Part shown: piece after piece, positions 1 through 8,361 of the stretch
Layout of the letters: every line of letters starts with the position of its first letter
Position numbering within the stretch: position 1 is the first letter of the stretch
Source of the DNA: Negativicoccus succinicivorans
GTDB lineage: Bacteria; Bacillota; Negativicutes; Veillonellales; Negativicoccaceae
Length of the DNA stretch: 64,000 nt
Reading direction: 5' to 3'
Assembly: GCF_018372215.1 (NCBI RefSeq)
Contig: NZ_JAHAJN010000007.1
Span: 1 to 64,000, forward strand
Notes under the pieces: generated by a model
What the model was told of the DNA's origin: nothing
What the model saw: only the letters and a program-made list of their open reading frames with translations
Database searches by the model: none
Made by a program: the position numbers and the translations under genes

Positions 1-50
1 GATTTTACTCTCTAATAGATATAATAGGTGAAAAATTATAAGGAGAAATT

Positions 51-629
51 ATGGACAGATTTTTAAATTCGGAATTCACAGCAATTGGAATAATTGCATT
101 AATCATTTTAATAGTATTAATTTGGTGGGTAAAAACATCGAATAGATTTAACCGATACAAAGTCGTAATAGACGAATCCAAGAAAAACGTGGACATTGCA
201 CTAGCTAAAAGATACGACACAATTTGTGAAATGATAAAAGTAGCCAAATCATACGCAAAACATGAAGCCTCAACTTTTTCAGATGTAATTCAACTTCGCC
301 AAAATGCAAATATCAAAGAATTCAACGCCACAATACAAAACCAAGACAAAGAAATCAGCAAAATATTTGCACTTGCTGAAAGCTACCCGGACCTTAAATC
401 ATCACAAGAATTCATCAATTTACAAGATGAAATCAGCGACGAAAATGAACAATTAGCAGCTGCGAAAAGAATCGTCAATAACAATATCAGCATAATAAAT
501 CAAGAAATCGTGTCGTTTCCTAAATCAGTTGTCGCAAAATCTAAAGGATTGAAAGAAATGGAATTTCTTAAAGAACAAAACATAGACAGCAAAAGATCGA
601 TCAATGAATTTGACTACGACGTTAAATAA
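51..629 (+). CDS. LemA family protein
   Basis: The 192-residue product has one N-terminal membrane segment (about residues 9-27, ending in Trp-Trp) followed by a long helical, charged region, which is the layout of LemA family proteins. LemA proteins are membrane-anchored helical-bundle proteins without a firmly known function. The start is the ATG at 51, preceded by AAGGAGAAATT. The gene is very AT-rich, with Lys, Asn and Ile coded mainly by AT-rich codons, unlike the genes that follow, which suggests acquisition by transfer. Upstream context is cut by the window edge. A bidirectional terminator follows directly. Confidence 0.8.
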   Translation: MDRFLNSEFTAIGIIALIILIVLIWWVKTSNRFNRYKVVIDESKKNVDIALAKRYDTICEMIKVAKSYAKHEASTFSDVIQLRQNANIKEFNATIQNQDKEISKIFALAESYPDLKSSQEFINLQDEISDENEQLAAAKRIVNNNISIINQEIVSFPKSVVAKSKGLKEMEFLKEQNIDSKRSINEFDYDVK

Positions 630-644
630 TTAGAATAAGTAAAA

Positions 645-671
645 AAGTCCTCGCTTGGCGAGGACTTTTTT
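645..671. terminator. Bidirectional terminator
   Basis: Inverted repeat AAGTCCTCGC-TTG-GCGAGGACTT with A residues on the left and six T on the right. It can end lemA on the plus strand and the riboflavin-type S-component gene on the minus strand, whose stop codon it touches. Confidence 0.8.
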
Positions 672-1236
672 ATTGCCGCGGCATCGTACGCAGACGGCGG
701 TAAATCGGCAGGGCAAGGAGTGTGATCAAGCCGCCTTTGATGAGATTGAAAGGCACGATCACCCACCACATGAAATCCCAGACGGTGATGAGTTGGGAAC
801 CGGCGCGCGCGGACATGGCCAAAAGTTGCGCGGTCGAGATGCCGAATGCGGATTGATAGAGCGGCAGCAGCAACGTAAAGTTGAGAAATACGGCGACGCC
901 GGCAATGGCGCAGGTGGCCGCCACATATGCGAGCCATCCCCAACGGCGCAGCAGCGTTGCAACGGTAATATAAGTGAGCGCCAACGTCGCGTTGGCGATT
1001 TCACCGATACCGAAAGTGGATGACACGGGCAGATGCAATAAATTTTTTAAGATGGCGATGGCGGCGCCGGCGGGCCAGCCGAACAAAAGCGCGCCGACGA
1101 CGACGGGCACATCGCTGATATCCAGCGTTAAAAAAGCGGGCATCAGCGGCAGCGGAAATTGCCACAGCATCAATACGGCGGCAATGGCCGCGAGCAGACT
1201 GACGCGCGCGAACCAACGGAGATTGTGTTTTTTCAT
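670..1236 (-). CDS. ECF transporter S component, RibU-like (riboflavin)
   Basis: A 188-residue, very hydrophobic protein with about six membrane segments. The N-terminal third carries the pattern of riboflavin S components: a Phe/Pro/Leu-rich first loop (FPLPLMPAFL), then DISDVPVVVGALLFGW, then a LKNLLH motif near residue 66. RibU binds riboflavin in the membrane and works with the shared EcfT-EcfA-EcfA' module. No energizing gene is adjacent, so it would use a module elsewhere or the one at 3.2-6 kb. No FMN riboswitch is visible in the short upstream region. An extended -10 (TGCTATAAT, minus strand, 1283-1291) precedes it. The substrate is inferred from motif similarity. Confidence 0.75.
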   Translation of the reverse strand: MKKHNLRWFARVSLLAAIAAVLMLWQFPLPLMPAFLTLDISDVPVVVGALLFGWPAGAAIAILKNLLHLPVSSTFGIGEIANATLALTYITVATLLRRWGWLAYVAATCAIAGVAVFLNFTLLLPLYQSAFGISTAQLLAMSARAGSQLITVWDFMWWVIVPFNLIKGGLITLLALPIYRRLRTMPRQ

Positions 1237-1282
1237 AATGAATAACCGTTTCTGAACATATAACCGAATTCGAATTGATTTT

Positions 1283-1291
1283 ATTATAGCA
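1283..1291 (-). promoter_or_regulatory. Extended -10 promoter of RibU-like gene
   Basis: Minus-strand TGC-TATAAT about 45 bases before the start codon. No good -35 was found, which fits an extended -10 promoter. Confidence 0.5.
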
Positions 1292-1314
1292 TTGCGATGA
1301 TGAAATCCGGCAAC

Positions 1315-2694
1315 TTAGTGACGATCAATGCGCCGCCAAATCGTTTCCACGAGCAGCCAGCAGGCGGAGGTGCCGATGCCCACGTAGAGAGGATTGAGCG
1401 TGAAGGTATCGTTACCGATGGAAAGCACGGCGATCAGAGTGGAGAAAAGAATATTCGCCGTCGTGCTTTTTTCCGAGGTCGGTCCTTTGGCGTAAATGGC
1501 GAGTAAAAAGGGTAAGAAAACGCCCGCGCCGCGCAGCGAAAAGGAAAGGAAATTCCAGTAGAGAATCTGGGAGTGGTAGCGGTATAACGAAACCGAAAAA
1601 GCGGCGAGCACAAGCATAATCAGCGCCGCCTGCAAAATGAAAAGCAGCCGCTTTTGTCCCTTTACGCCGAAACCCGACTCGAAGATATCGACGGCAATCG
1701 AGGTGGCGGCACCCAACGAAAGTCCGGCGATCGAGCCGATGATGGAAAGCAAAATCGCGCCGATCCCCAACCCCGCCAAAAGCGACGGCAAGTGCATCTG
1801 CATGAACATCGGCAACGCGGTGACGGCGTCGATCGACGGTGTCATAAAGTGCGTATGAATGCCGATTAAAATCAGCGGCAACCCGACCGGCATGCAAAGC
1901 GCCGCCGCCAAGTAACTGCCGCGCGCCGCGGTTTCGGCGTCACGCGCGCTGTACAGCGCCTGCGCATACGATTGCGTCACGGCGACACCGATAATGACGG
2001 AAAGACAGTTTGTCGCAAACATGCGCCAGCCGCTGCCCCCTTGCGGCCAAAGCCAGTCGGCGTGCCATACCGTGGCCGCGGGAAGTTGCGCCAAGCCGCG
2101 CCAGGCGTAAACGCCCGCGATGATCAGCGTGGTGTAGAGCAACACCGTTTTGACGATGCCGGACACCGCTGTGCCGCGAATGCCACCGGCCAAAACATAC
2201 AACACGACAATGACGAGCAGCAACACAGTGCCCGTCAGTTCCGAGACGGGAAATAAAATTTGCATGAAATGAATGCCGGCCAAGCCGCTCGCGACGAGCG
2301 AAAAGAAAATACCCAAGACGGACACGATGGAAGTCGCCATGCCCGCCATTTTGCCGTAGCGCGCTGCGATATATTCGGCGATGGTTTTTAAGCCGCTTGC
2401 GCGCAGCGGTCCGGCGTATACTTTACCCAACAGAATAAAGCCGAGCGTCGAGCCGAAAGTAAACCACCAAGCGGAAAAACCGGCGCTCACGGCGCCTTGC
2501 GCGGTACCGACGGTGGCCGAGCCGCCGACGATCGTGCCGACGAGCGCGCCGGCGACAAGCCACGGACCGGACGCGCGGCCGCCCACGCTGAAATTTTCTA
2601 AAGATGATTTTTGCGCGGTCGCAAAAATCGTGATAAAGACGGCGGCAAAGGCGAGAAAAATTCCGCCCCAATGCCACACGGTAAATGAACTCAC
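1315..2694 (-). CDS. Sodium:solute symporter family protein
   Basis: The 459-residue protein has about 13 predicted membrane segments and the sodium/solute symporter (SSS) pattern, including a Gly-rich segment (GALVGTIVGGSATVGTAQGA) in TM2 and the following FGSTLGF. Family members couple uptake of sugars, amino acids, vitamins or organic acids to sodium. The substrate cannot be read from the sequence. I place the start at the GTG at 2694 because GGGAGG lies just before it. Upstream ATG codons (up to 2760) fall at or before a TATAAT-like -10 near 2735 and lack a ribosome site. Transcribed alone. Confidence 0.75.
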   Translation of the reverse strand: MSSFTVWHWGGIFLAFAAVFITIFATAQKSSLENFSVGGRASGPWLVAGALVGTIVGGSATVGTAQGAVSAGFSAWWFTFGSTLGFILLGKVYAGPLRASGLKTIAEYIAARYGKMAGMATSIVSVLGIFFSLVASGLAGIHFMQILFPVSELTGTVLLLVIVVLYVLAGGIRGTAVSGIVKTVLLYTTLIIAGVYAWRGLAQLPAATVWHADWLWPQGGSGWRMFATNCLSVIIGVAVTQSYAQALYSARDAETAARGSYLAAALCMPVGLPLILIGIHTHFMTPSIDAVTALPMFMQMHLPSLLAGLGIGAILLSIIGSIAGLSLGAATSIAVDIFESGFGVKGQKRLLFILQAALIMLVLAAFSVSLYRYHSQILYWNFLSFSLRGAGVFLPFLLAIYAKGPTSEKSTTANILFSTLIAVLSIGNDTFTLNPLYVGIGTSACWLLVETIWRRIDRH

Positions 2695-2812
2695 ATTGCC
2701 TCCCATATACCACAGACAATCCATTCTTTTTTTATTATAACATCGGAAAACCGTGCTCACGCGGATTCGTTAAGACAGTCATGATACACGTTAAAAGTAT
2801 TTTGGAGAAAAA

Positions 2813-2841
2813 TTGACACTGCTATTTTTTTGTGCTATTCT
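2813..2841 (+). promoter_or_regulatory. Sigma-A promoter of the T-box leader
   Basis: TTGACA (2813-2818), 17-base spacer, TATTCT (2836-2841). It predicts an RNA start near 2848, just ahead of stem I of the T-box. Confidence 0.75.
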
Positions 2842-2847
2842 ACCTGT

Positions 2848-3146
2848 AATTAAATGAAATCATCGATGAACGGGAAGAGTACCGTCGTAACAAACGCTAA
2901 AGCGAGCCGGTGACAGTGGAAGATCGGCGCGGGAGGACGACGCGAATGGGCCCGGGAGATACGACCCGATCCGCTGCGCGGGGTAGGCGTCGACGGCACC
3001 TTCGGCCGCTATCCCGAAGCGCGTATCGCAAATCGCCGTACGTAGTAAGCCGGACTGATAACAGTCAAGCGGGGTGGCACCGCGGAAGGATACCTTTCGT
3101 CCCCATATCATTTGGATATGGATGTGGACGGGAGGCTTTTTTATTG
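2848..3146 (+). promoter_or_regulatory. T-box leader, predicted tRNA-Trp specific (specifier TGG)
   Basis: The leader has the T-box landmarks. The AGTA motif on the 5' side of stem I is at 2878-2881. The lower stem CCGTCGT/ACGACG is at 2882-2888 and 2937-2942. The specifier loop reads GAA-TGG-G (2944-2950) and is closed by CGGG/CCCG (2871-2874 with 2951-2954). The T-box core GGGGTGGCACCGCGG is at about 3071-3085. The terminator pairs CCTTTCGTCC (3093-3102) with GGACGGGAGG (3126-3135), followed by a T run. Placing the codon directly after GAA gives TGG, tryptophan, which suits a TrpP-like transporter downstream. Uncharged tRNA-Trp should switch the operon on. The specifier reading is by eye; an alternative frame would give ATG. 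Confidence 0.85.
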
Positions 3147-3168
3147 TCCGCATCGGAAAGGAGATAAC

Positions 3169-4566
3169 ATGCAAACACAAACATTGGTATTTCAAAAAAC
3201 ACGCGGCGGGCAATTTCGCTGGTTGACCGTTTCGACTTTGTTGCTTTCCATCGGGACGATTTTACATATCGCGTCCCCCTCCATCGCGGGGTTCACGCCG
3301 AATTGGATGATCGCGACGTATTGCGTGGCGATTTTGCTGACGAAACCGACGTATCGTCAATGTTTCGGCATCGGCATGGTGGCGGCCTGTATCGAAATTC
3401 TGACTTCGAAATCGGGCTTTCCCTACGGCAATCTGATCAGCGAACCGTTAGGCGCGATGACGGCCGCGTGTTTCGCACATCTGATTTTGCCGCACGTTCG
3501 GCAAAAAAGCATCCTGAGCGCGCTCTGCGGCGGCGTCGCCACATTGAGCAGCGGTTTCGTTTTCGTATCGCTGATGACATACATGCTCGGGATTGCGACC
3601 AATGTGTATTTGTATGCGATGCTACCGGCGGTCGGTTTGGTCGCGGTCATTAACGGCGTTATCACGCCGGTTTTGTACGCGCCGGCGCAAAAGCTGCTGC
3701 ATGCTTCGCTGACGACGCAAGCGGAAGTCGCTACCGTGTCGCATGCGGGACTTACTTTACGGCCGCAACAGGACGCGGCGTTTTCCATCGAACATTTGAG
3801 TTATCGGTATCCGCAGGCAACAGCGGACGCGTTGCACGATATCAATCTGACCGTTGAACGCGGCGATTTCCTGGTGTTGGCGGGCGCGGCGGGAGCCGGT
3901 AAAACGACGCTGATGTCCGCACTCTGCGGCGCAGTTCCGCATTACTACGGCGGCGTCATGCGCGGCATGGTTTTTGTGGAAGACATGGCGATTACGCAGC
4001 ACAGTATCGCGGAGATCGCGACCAAAGTCGGCACGATTTTACCGGATTATGATGCGCAGTTGGTGACGTTGACCGTCGCCGAAGAAATGGAATTCGCCTT
4101 GGAAAATCGCGGTTACGCTGCCGAAGAGGTTGCGCGCCGCAGCGCGGAGGCCTTAGCGAAAGTCGGGCTGAGCGGCTTGGAAGAACGCAATGTGGCGACG
4201 CTTTCCGGCGGTCAGCGTCAACGTTTGGTCATCGCGTCGGTGCTCGCGACGGAGCCGCAGATATTGGTCGTCGATGAGCCGACCTCGGCGCTCGATCCGG
4301 AAGGCACGCAAGCGTTTTACGAATTGCTCGGCACGCTGAATCGGCGAGACGGTTTGACCGTTGTCGTTACGGAATCGCAGTTGGCGGAAGTCGCGCCGTA
4401 CGCCAAGCGCGCCGCGCTGTTAGATGAAGGACGTTTGGTTATGGTGGGCGCATTCGCTGAAGTGGTCGGTCGCATGCAGGCGGACGCCACGTTCCGTGAT
4501 TTATTGCCCGATCGGTATCAGGAAGCGACGGAGTCGGATTTCGTCGCGGGGAGGGCCACATGCTGA
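3169..4566 (+). CDS. Fused ECF transporter: TrpP-like S component + EcfA ATPase
   Basis: The 465-residue protein joins two modules. Residues 1-185 are a hydrophobic S-component-like domain with about six membrane segments, resembling tryptophan transport protein TrpP. From about residue 205 a complete ABC ATPase follows: Walker A GAAGAGKTT near 238, signature LSGGQRQR near 345, Walker B ILVVDEPTSALDP near 367. S components are normally separate proteins, so this fusion is unusual. The start is the ATG at 3169 with GGAAAGGAG upstream; the ATG at 3112 lies inside the T-box terminator. It overlaps the second ATPase gene by 7 bases and with ecfT forms a complete dedicated ECF importer. Tryptophan specificity is inferred from the T-box and from similarity. 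Confidence 0.8.
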   Translation: MQTQTLVFQKTRGGQFRWLTVSTLLLSIGTILHIASPSIAGFTPNWMIATYCVAILLTKPTYRQCFGIGMVAACIEILTSKSGFPYGNLISEPLGAMTAACFAHLILPHVRQKSILSALCGGVATLSSGFVFVSLMTYMLGIATNVYLYAMLPAVGLVAVINGVITPVLYAPAQKLLHASLTTQAEVATVSHAGLTLRPQQDAAFSIEHLSYRYPQATADALHDINLTVERGDFLVLAGAAGAGKTTLMSALCGAVPHYYGGVMRGMVFVEDMAITQHSIAEIATKVGTILPDYDAQLVTLTVAEEMEFALENRGYAAEEVARRSAEALAKVGLSGLEERNVATLSGGQRQRLVIASVLATEPQILVVDEPTSALDPEGTQAFYELLGTLNRRDGLTVVVTESQLAEVAPYAKRAALLDEGRLVMVGAFAEVVGRMQADATFRDLLPDRYQEATESDFVAGRATC

Positions 4567-5291
4567 AAACGGAGCATTTGCGTTTTGCGTACCCCGACGG
4601 TCGCGAAGTGATTCATGATCTTTCGCTGGTTTTCGCGGCCGGTGAAATTACCGCGTTGGTCGGCAAAAACGGCAGCGGTAAAACGACATTGACACGACTT
4701 TTAATGGGATTGGAAAGGCCGACCTCCGGACGCATCGAGCTGAACGGTCGGGAACTGACGAAATTATCCGCGAGTGAACGCAGTCGTTTTTTGGGGTACG
4801 TATTTCAACAGGCGGATCGACAACTTTTTTGCACCACGGTGTACGATGAAATCGCATTCGGCCCGCTCGAGCAGGGACGCGACAAGGTAGAGACCCGCGC
4901 GAAAGCGGAGGCGGCGCTGAAGTTATGCGGACTGGAAGAAGATCGCGACGCGTACCCGCCGCTTCTTTCCCGAGCGAAAAAGCAACGTGTCGCATTGGCT
5001 TCGGCAGTGGCGCTCGGCACGGAATTTCTCATCCTTGATGAACCGACGAGCGGCATTTCGCCGGCGGATATCCGACAGTTGATGCAGATTTTAACGAAAT
5101 TGACGGCAGCGGGATTGGGAATTATTTTGGTCACGCACGCGCCCGATGTGGTACAACGGTACGCGCAACGCGTCGTGATGTTGGCCGACGGTCGCGTCGT
5201 TTATAACGGCGAGCCGCAACAATTTTTGGCAAGCATGTATCGCGACGGGCGGGACGTTTCCCATCATACCGATGACGGAGGTGCACAATGA
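4560..5291 (+). CDS. ECF transporter ATPase subunit (second ATPase)
   Basis: A 243-residue ABC ATPase with Walker A VGKNGSGKTT (about residues 35-44), Q-loop YVFQQADRQLFCTTV typical of ECF ATPases, Walker B FLILDEPTSG and an H-loop VTHAP. The signature motif is altered: LSRAKKQR replaces LSGGQ-x-QR, so the two central Gly residues are missing. It would pair with the ATPase half of the upstream fusion, which keeps an intact signature. That gives one standard and one degenerate composite ATP site. Start ATG at 4560 overlaps the previous gene; the stop overlaps ecfT by four bases (ATGA). Confidence 0.85.
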   Translation: MLKTEHLRFAYPDGREVIHDLSLVFAAGEITALVGKNGSGKTTLTRLLMGLERPTSGRIELNGRELTKLSASERSRFLGYVFQQADRQLFCTTVYDEIAFGPLEQGRDKVETRAKAEAALKLCGLEEDRDAYPPLLSRAKKQRVALASAVALGTEFLILDEPTSGISPADIRQLMQILTKLTAAGLGIILVTHAPDVVQRYAQRVVMLADGRVVYNGEPQQFLASMYRDGRDVSHHTDDGGAQ

Positions 5292-5971
5292 CGCGCTTGG
5301 TTCCTTTAACAAAAATTTTCATGATTGTCGCGGTGTCGCTCGCCGTTTTGTTTTTGCAAAGTCCGCCGGCGCTCTTTGCGCTGTTTCTCGCGGAAATCGT
5401 TATTTTTATCGCCGCCGGCGTGTTGCAACAAAATCGCAAAGCGTTGTTGGCATTTGTTTTCTTCGCGCTCCTTCTGGGCGTCATTCAATACCTCGGCGGC
5501 GGCACGCTGCAGTCCGCGTATGTCGCTGGTTTGCGGATGTTGGCGTTGGCGGGCGTTTTCCTCTTGGTGCTGACGACGACGCGATTGCAGGATTTGACGG
5601 CCGCGGTCGTGACGCAGTTGCACATCCCGTATGAATACGCGTTCATGTTCACGGCGGCGCTGCGTTTCGTGCCGGATTTTCTGGCGGAAAATAAAGCGGT
5701 ACTCGAGGCGCAGGCCTGCCGCGGCGTGCCGCAGAACGGGCATTATCTGCGCCGCAGTAAAGCGTATCTCGGCGTAGTGCAACCGCTCGTTTTGAAATCG
5801 CTCGCGCGTTCGGAAACGATGGCGCTTTCACTGGAGCTTCGCGGTTTCGGCGCCGGCACCACGCGCTTTACCCGCGCCGTGACGCCGCAACGTCGCGATT
5901 ACTTGGTGATGGCGCTCTTGACGGCGGGCGTTGCGGTCAGCATGTATTTACGTTTGACGTACGGTTACTGA
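5288..5971 (+). CDS. ECF transporter transmembrane protein EcfT
   Basis: The 227-residue protein has about five membrane segments and the two EcfT coupling motifs that contact the ATPases: ACRG in EAQACRGVPQ (near residue 142) and LRG in LELRGFGAG (near 180). EcfT scaffolds the S component and transmits ATP hydrolysis. The start ATG overlaps the preceding stop. It is the last gene of the T-box operon, so S component, two ATPases and EcfT are all encoded together. Confidence 0.88.
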   Translation: MTRLVPLTKIFMIVAVSLAVLFLQSPPALFALFLAEIVIFIAAGVLQQNRKALLAFVFFALLLGVIQYLGGGTLQSAYVAGLRMLALAGVFLLVLTTTRLQDLTAAVVTQLHIPYEYAFMFTAALRFVPDFLAENKAVLEAQACRGVPQNGHYLRRSKAYLGVVQPLVLKSLARSETMALSLELRGFGAGTTRFTRAVTPQRRDYLVMALLTAGVAVSMYLRLTYGY

Positions 5972-5983
5972 AAACATCGCGCA

Positions 5984-6012
5984 TTGCGTAACAGCGGGGA
6001 TCATATTATAAT
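5984..6012 (+). promoter_or_regulatory. Promoter of aminotransferase gene
   Basis: TTGCGT (5984-5989), 17-base spacer, TATAAT (6007-6012), about 45 bases before the ATG. Confidence 0.6.
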
Positions 6013-6057
6013 AATAAGAATTAATCGATAAAGTCGCAGCATGGTAGGAGGGGCAGT

Positions 6058-7176
6058 ATGAAATACAGAATTCGACACAGTTTAGCAGATTACAAAGTGC
6101 AAAGTTACGTGCACGGTGACACGATTCCCGACGACGCGATCGATTGTTCGCTCGGGATCAATCCGTTCGGCTACACGCCGCAACTGACGGAGGAATTGTA
6201 TCGGGAAACATTCAGCGGCATCTCGCCGTATCCGAGCTATCCGTACCGTGAACTGCGCGCGGCGATTTGCGAATACCTCGCGCCGGCGTCGGAAATTTCA
6301 CCGGAACAACTTGCAATTCACACGGGATCGATGGGCATGTTGATTGATCTGAATCGACTTTTTATTGATGAGGGAACGCATGTTCTCGTCGGCGAACCGA
6401 CGTTTTCTTCCGCGACGACCGATATGCGCGCGATGGGCGCGCAACTCACCGTCGTCGCGTTGCGAGAAGAAGAGCAGTTCCGTTTTTCCGTCGCGCGCTT
6501 TATCGAAGCGTTGCGTCCGGAGCATACGCTCGTGTATTTGGATAACCCGAATAACCCGACCGGTCAAATCATTCCGCTGGCGGACATCGAGCAGCTGGCG
6601 CAAAAAGCGGCGGCGCAAGACACGATGGTGATCGTCGATGAAGCGTACGGCGATTTTATGCCGCTGGAAAATTCGGCGGTCGCTTTGGTCAATAAGTATC
6701 CGAATGTGATTGTCGTCAAAACGCTCTCGAAAGGGTTCGGCTTGGCCGGTCTGCGGACGGGTTACGCGGTCTTGCCGCAAGCATTTATGCCGATCATGCG
6801 GAAATTGCCGGCGGAAATGGTTGTCACCGAAACCGCCGCCCGTTTGACGCCGATCGCGTTGCGTGACCGCGAACACATCGCGCACTCCAGAACGCAGATC
6901 GCGGCGAATAAAGCTCGCTTGCTGGAGTCGCTTTCCGTATTGCAGGCATCCGTTACCGGCGATACGGTGCCGATCGTGCTTTTGTATACGGAACGCGATC
7001 TTAATTTATTTGATGTGATGCTGCGACACGGCATTATCACCGAACGTGGCGAAGATTTTGACGGGATCGGTAAACGCCATATCCGTTTGCGTGTGCCGCG
7101 TGATTTGACGGAACTCCTGCTGCGTTTGGCGGCCGTAGAAAAAGAAGTGGAGGGAGCGTCATGCAACAGCAGGTAA
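6058..7176 (+). CDS. PLP-dependent class I/II aminotransferase (HisC/CobD-like)
   Basis: The 372-residue protein belongs to fold-type I PLP enzymes of the histidinol-phosphate aminotransferase group. Motifs visible: SLGINPFGYTP near the N-terminus (as in HisC and CobD), YLDNPNNPTGQI, the PLP-contact Asp in VIVDEAYGDF, and the Schiff-base Lys in TLSKGFGLAGLRTGY (about residue 224). The reaction could be histidinol-phosphate transamination or another amino-acid transamination. No his or cob gene is next to it, so the substrate is open. RBS GGAGGGGC precedes the ATG. The 3' end overlaps the YkvI-like gene by 16 bases, implying co-translation. Confidence 0.8.
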   Translation: MKYRIRHSLADYKVQSYVHGDTIPDDAIDCSLGINPFGYTPQLTEELYRETFSGISPYPSYPYRELRAAICEYLAPASEISPEQLAIHTGSMGMLIDLNRLFIDEGTHVLVGEPTFSSATTDMRAMGAQLTVVALREEEQFRFSVARFIEALRPEHTLVYLDNPNNPTGQIIPLADIEQLAQKAAAQDTMVIVDEAYGDFMPLENSAVALVNKYPNVIVVKTLSKGFGLAGLRTGYAVLPQAFMPIMRKLPAEMVVTETAARLTPIALRDREHIAHSRTQIAANKARLLESLSVLQASVTGDTVPIVLLYTERDLNLFDVMLRHGIITERGEDFDGIGKRHIRLRVPRDLTELLLRLAAVEKEVEGASCNSR

Positions 7177-8285
7177 GCATTTGGAACGTCGTGAAACTGG
7201 CGGGGGCTTACATCGCGTTTACGATCGGTTCGGGATTTGCCACCGGCCAGGAAGTGTTGCAATTTTTCACCTCTTACGGACCGGCAGGCTACATCGGCGC
7301 GCTCGTCAGCATGTTTCTTTTCGCCGCGATGGGCGCGGCCTTGATGGTCAAAGGACATGAATTGAATTTGACCGTGCAGACGGAAATTTTCCGTTACTAT
7401 TGCGGTAAATACATCGGCTACATTTTGGAAATTTTCACGATCGTTTGCCTTTTCTGCGTCGTTTCCATTATGTTCGCCGGATCCGGCGCCGTGGCCGGTG
7501 AATACTTCGGCATCGGTGCGGAAATCGGCAAACTCGGCATGGCCATCATTTGCGTCGTGACCGTATTGCTCGGCTTGAACGGTTTAGTCGATATTATCGG
7601 CGCAATCGGGCCGGTCATCACCGTGTTTACGATTTTAATCGGTATCGTTACCGCTTTTACCGGTACGTATTACGGCAATGATTTGACGGCGGCGCAGGTG
7701 CAGGCGCTCTTCGATTTGCGCGCGACCGCCGGCTGGTGGTTCGGCGCGTACGCCTGGCTGGATACCGCTTGGTTCAGCGGGGTGCTGTATGCCGCATGTA
7801 TGGTTTTGGGCGGAATTCCTTTCCTCGCCGGACTCGGCACGCGCGCGCGCAATCGCCAAGAAGCGATTTGGGGCGGAGTGATGGGCGGCGTTTTCCTGAT
7901 GTTGTCGGTCATCATGATCGTCTTCGCGATGCTTTGCTATCCGGATCAGATCGTGACCCTCGAAGTGCCGAATCTGTTCCTGGCGGAACAACATCTGCCG
8001 ATCCTCGCGATGATTTTCTCCGTGGTGCTTTTGTTGGGGATTTACTCCACGGCAGCGCCGATGTTTTGGCTCGTGCTGAACCGCATTCAGGGCTTTGGCC
8101 TCAGTCGTACGCCGATGCTCGCGGTGACGGTGGTCTTGGGGATTGTGGCGTACTTCGGCGCGCAGATCGGTTTCGGTAAATTGATCGGCATCCTGTATCC
8201 GCTGATGGGACAAGTCGGACTCATTATGATTCCGGTGGTATTTTTACGCGCGGGCACACGAAAAACAGAGTTAATGAAAGAGTAA
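7161..8285 (+). CDS. YkvI family membrane protein
   Basis: The 374-residue protein has about 10-11 membrane segments and begins with AGAYIAFTIGSGFATGQEVLQFF, the typical opening of the YkvI family. These are distant relatives of LeuT-fold amino-acid transporters; their substrates are unknown. The broken first helix with Gly-Ser-Gly suggests an ion or substrate site. It overlaps the aminotransferase gene, so an amino-acid-related substrate is plausible but unproven. The ATG at 7161 follows GGAGGGAGCGTC. Confidence 0.8.
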   Translation: MQQQVSIWNVVKLAGAYIAFTIGSGFATGQEVLQFFTSYGPAGYIGALVSMFLFAAMGAALMVKGHELNLTVQTEIFRYYCGKYIGYILEIFTIVCLFCVVSIMFAGSGAVAGEYFGIGAEIGKLGMAIICVVTVLLGLNGLVDIIGAIGPVITVFTILIGIVTAFTGTYYGNDLTAAQVQALFDLRATAGWWFGAYAWLDTAWFSGVLYAACMVLGGIPFLAGLGTRARNRQEAIWGGVMGGVFLMLSVIMIVFAMLCYPDQIVTLEVPNLFLAEQHLPILAMIFSVVLLLGIYSTAAPMFWLVLNRIQGFGLSRTPMLAVTVVLGIVAYFGAQIGFGKLIGILYPLMGQVGLIMIPVVFLRAGTRKTELMKE

Positions 8286-8294
8286 AAGAAAAAG

Positions 8295-8322
8295 AAAAGA
8301 GCTTCCGCGGCAGCTCTTTTTT
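8295..8322 (+). terminator. Terminator of aminotransferase-ykvI operon
   Basis: Stem AAAAGAGCT/AGCTCTTTT with an 8-base loop, followed by T residues. Confidence 0.8.
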
Positions 8323-8326
8323 ACGC

Positions 8327-8355
8327 AAAAAAACACCGGAGATCTCCGGTGTTTT
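8327..8355 (-). terminator. Terminator of ywiB-argS-pyrG operon
   Basis: Perfect palindrome AAAACACCGGAGATCTCC... (8330-8355) just after pyrG, with seven T on the minus strand (8333-8327). Confidence 0.8.
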
Positions 8356-8361
8356 CTGATT

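Noticed and set aside
1237..1314. FMN riboswitch expected before a riboflavin transporter gene
   Set aside because: The gap is under 80 bases and shows none of the conserved FMN aptamer segments.
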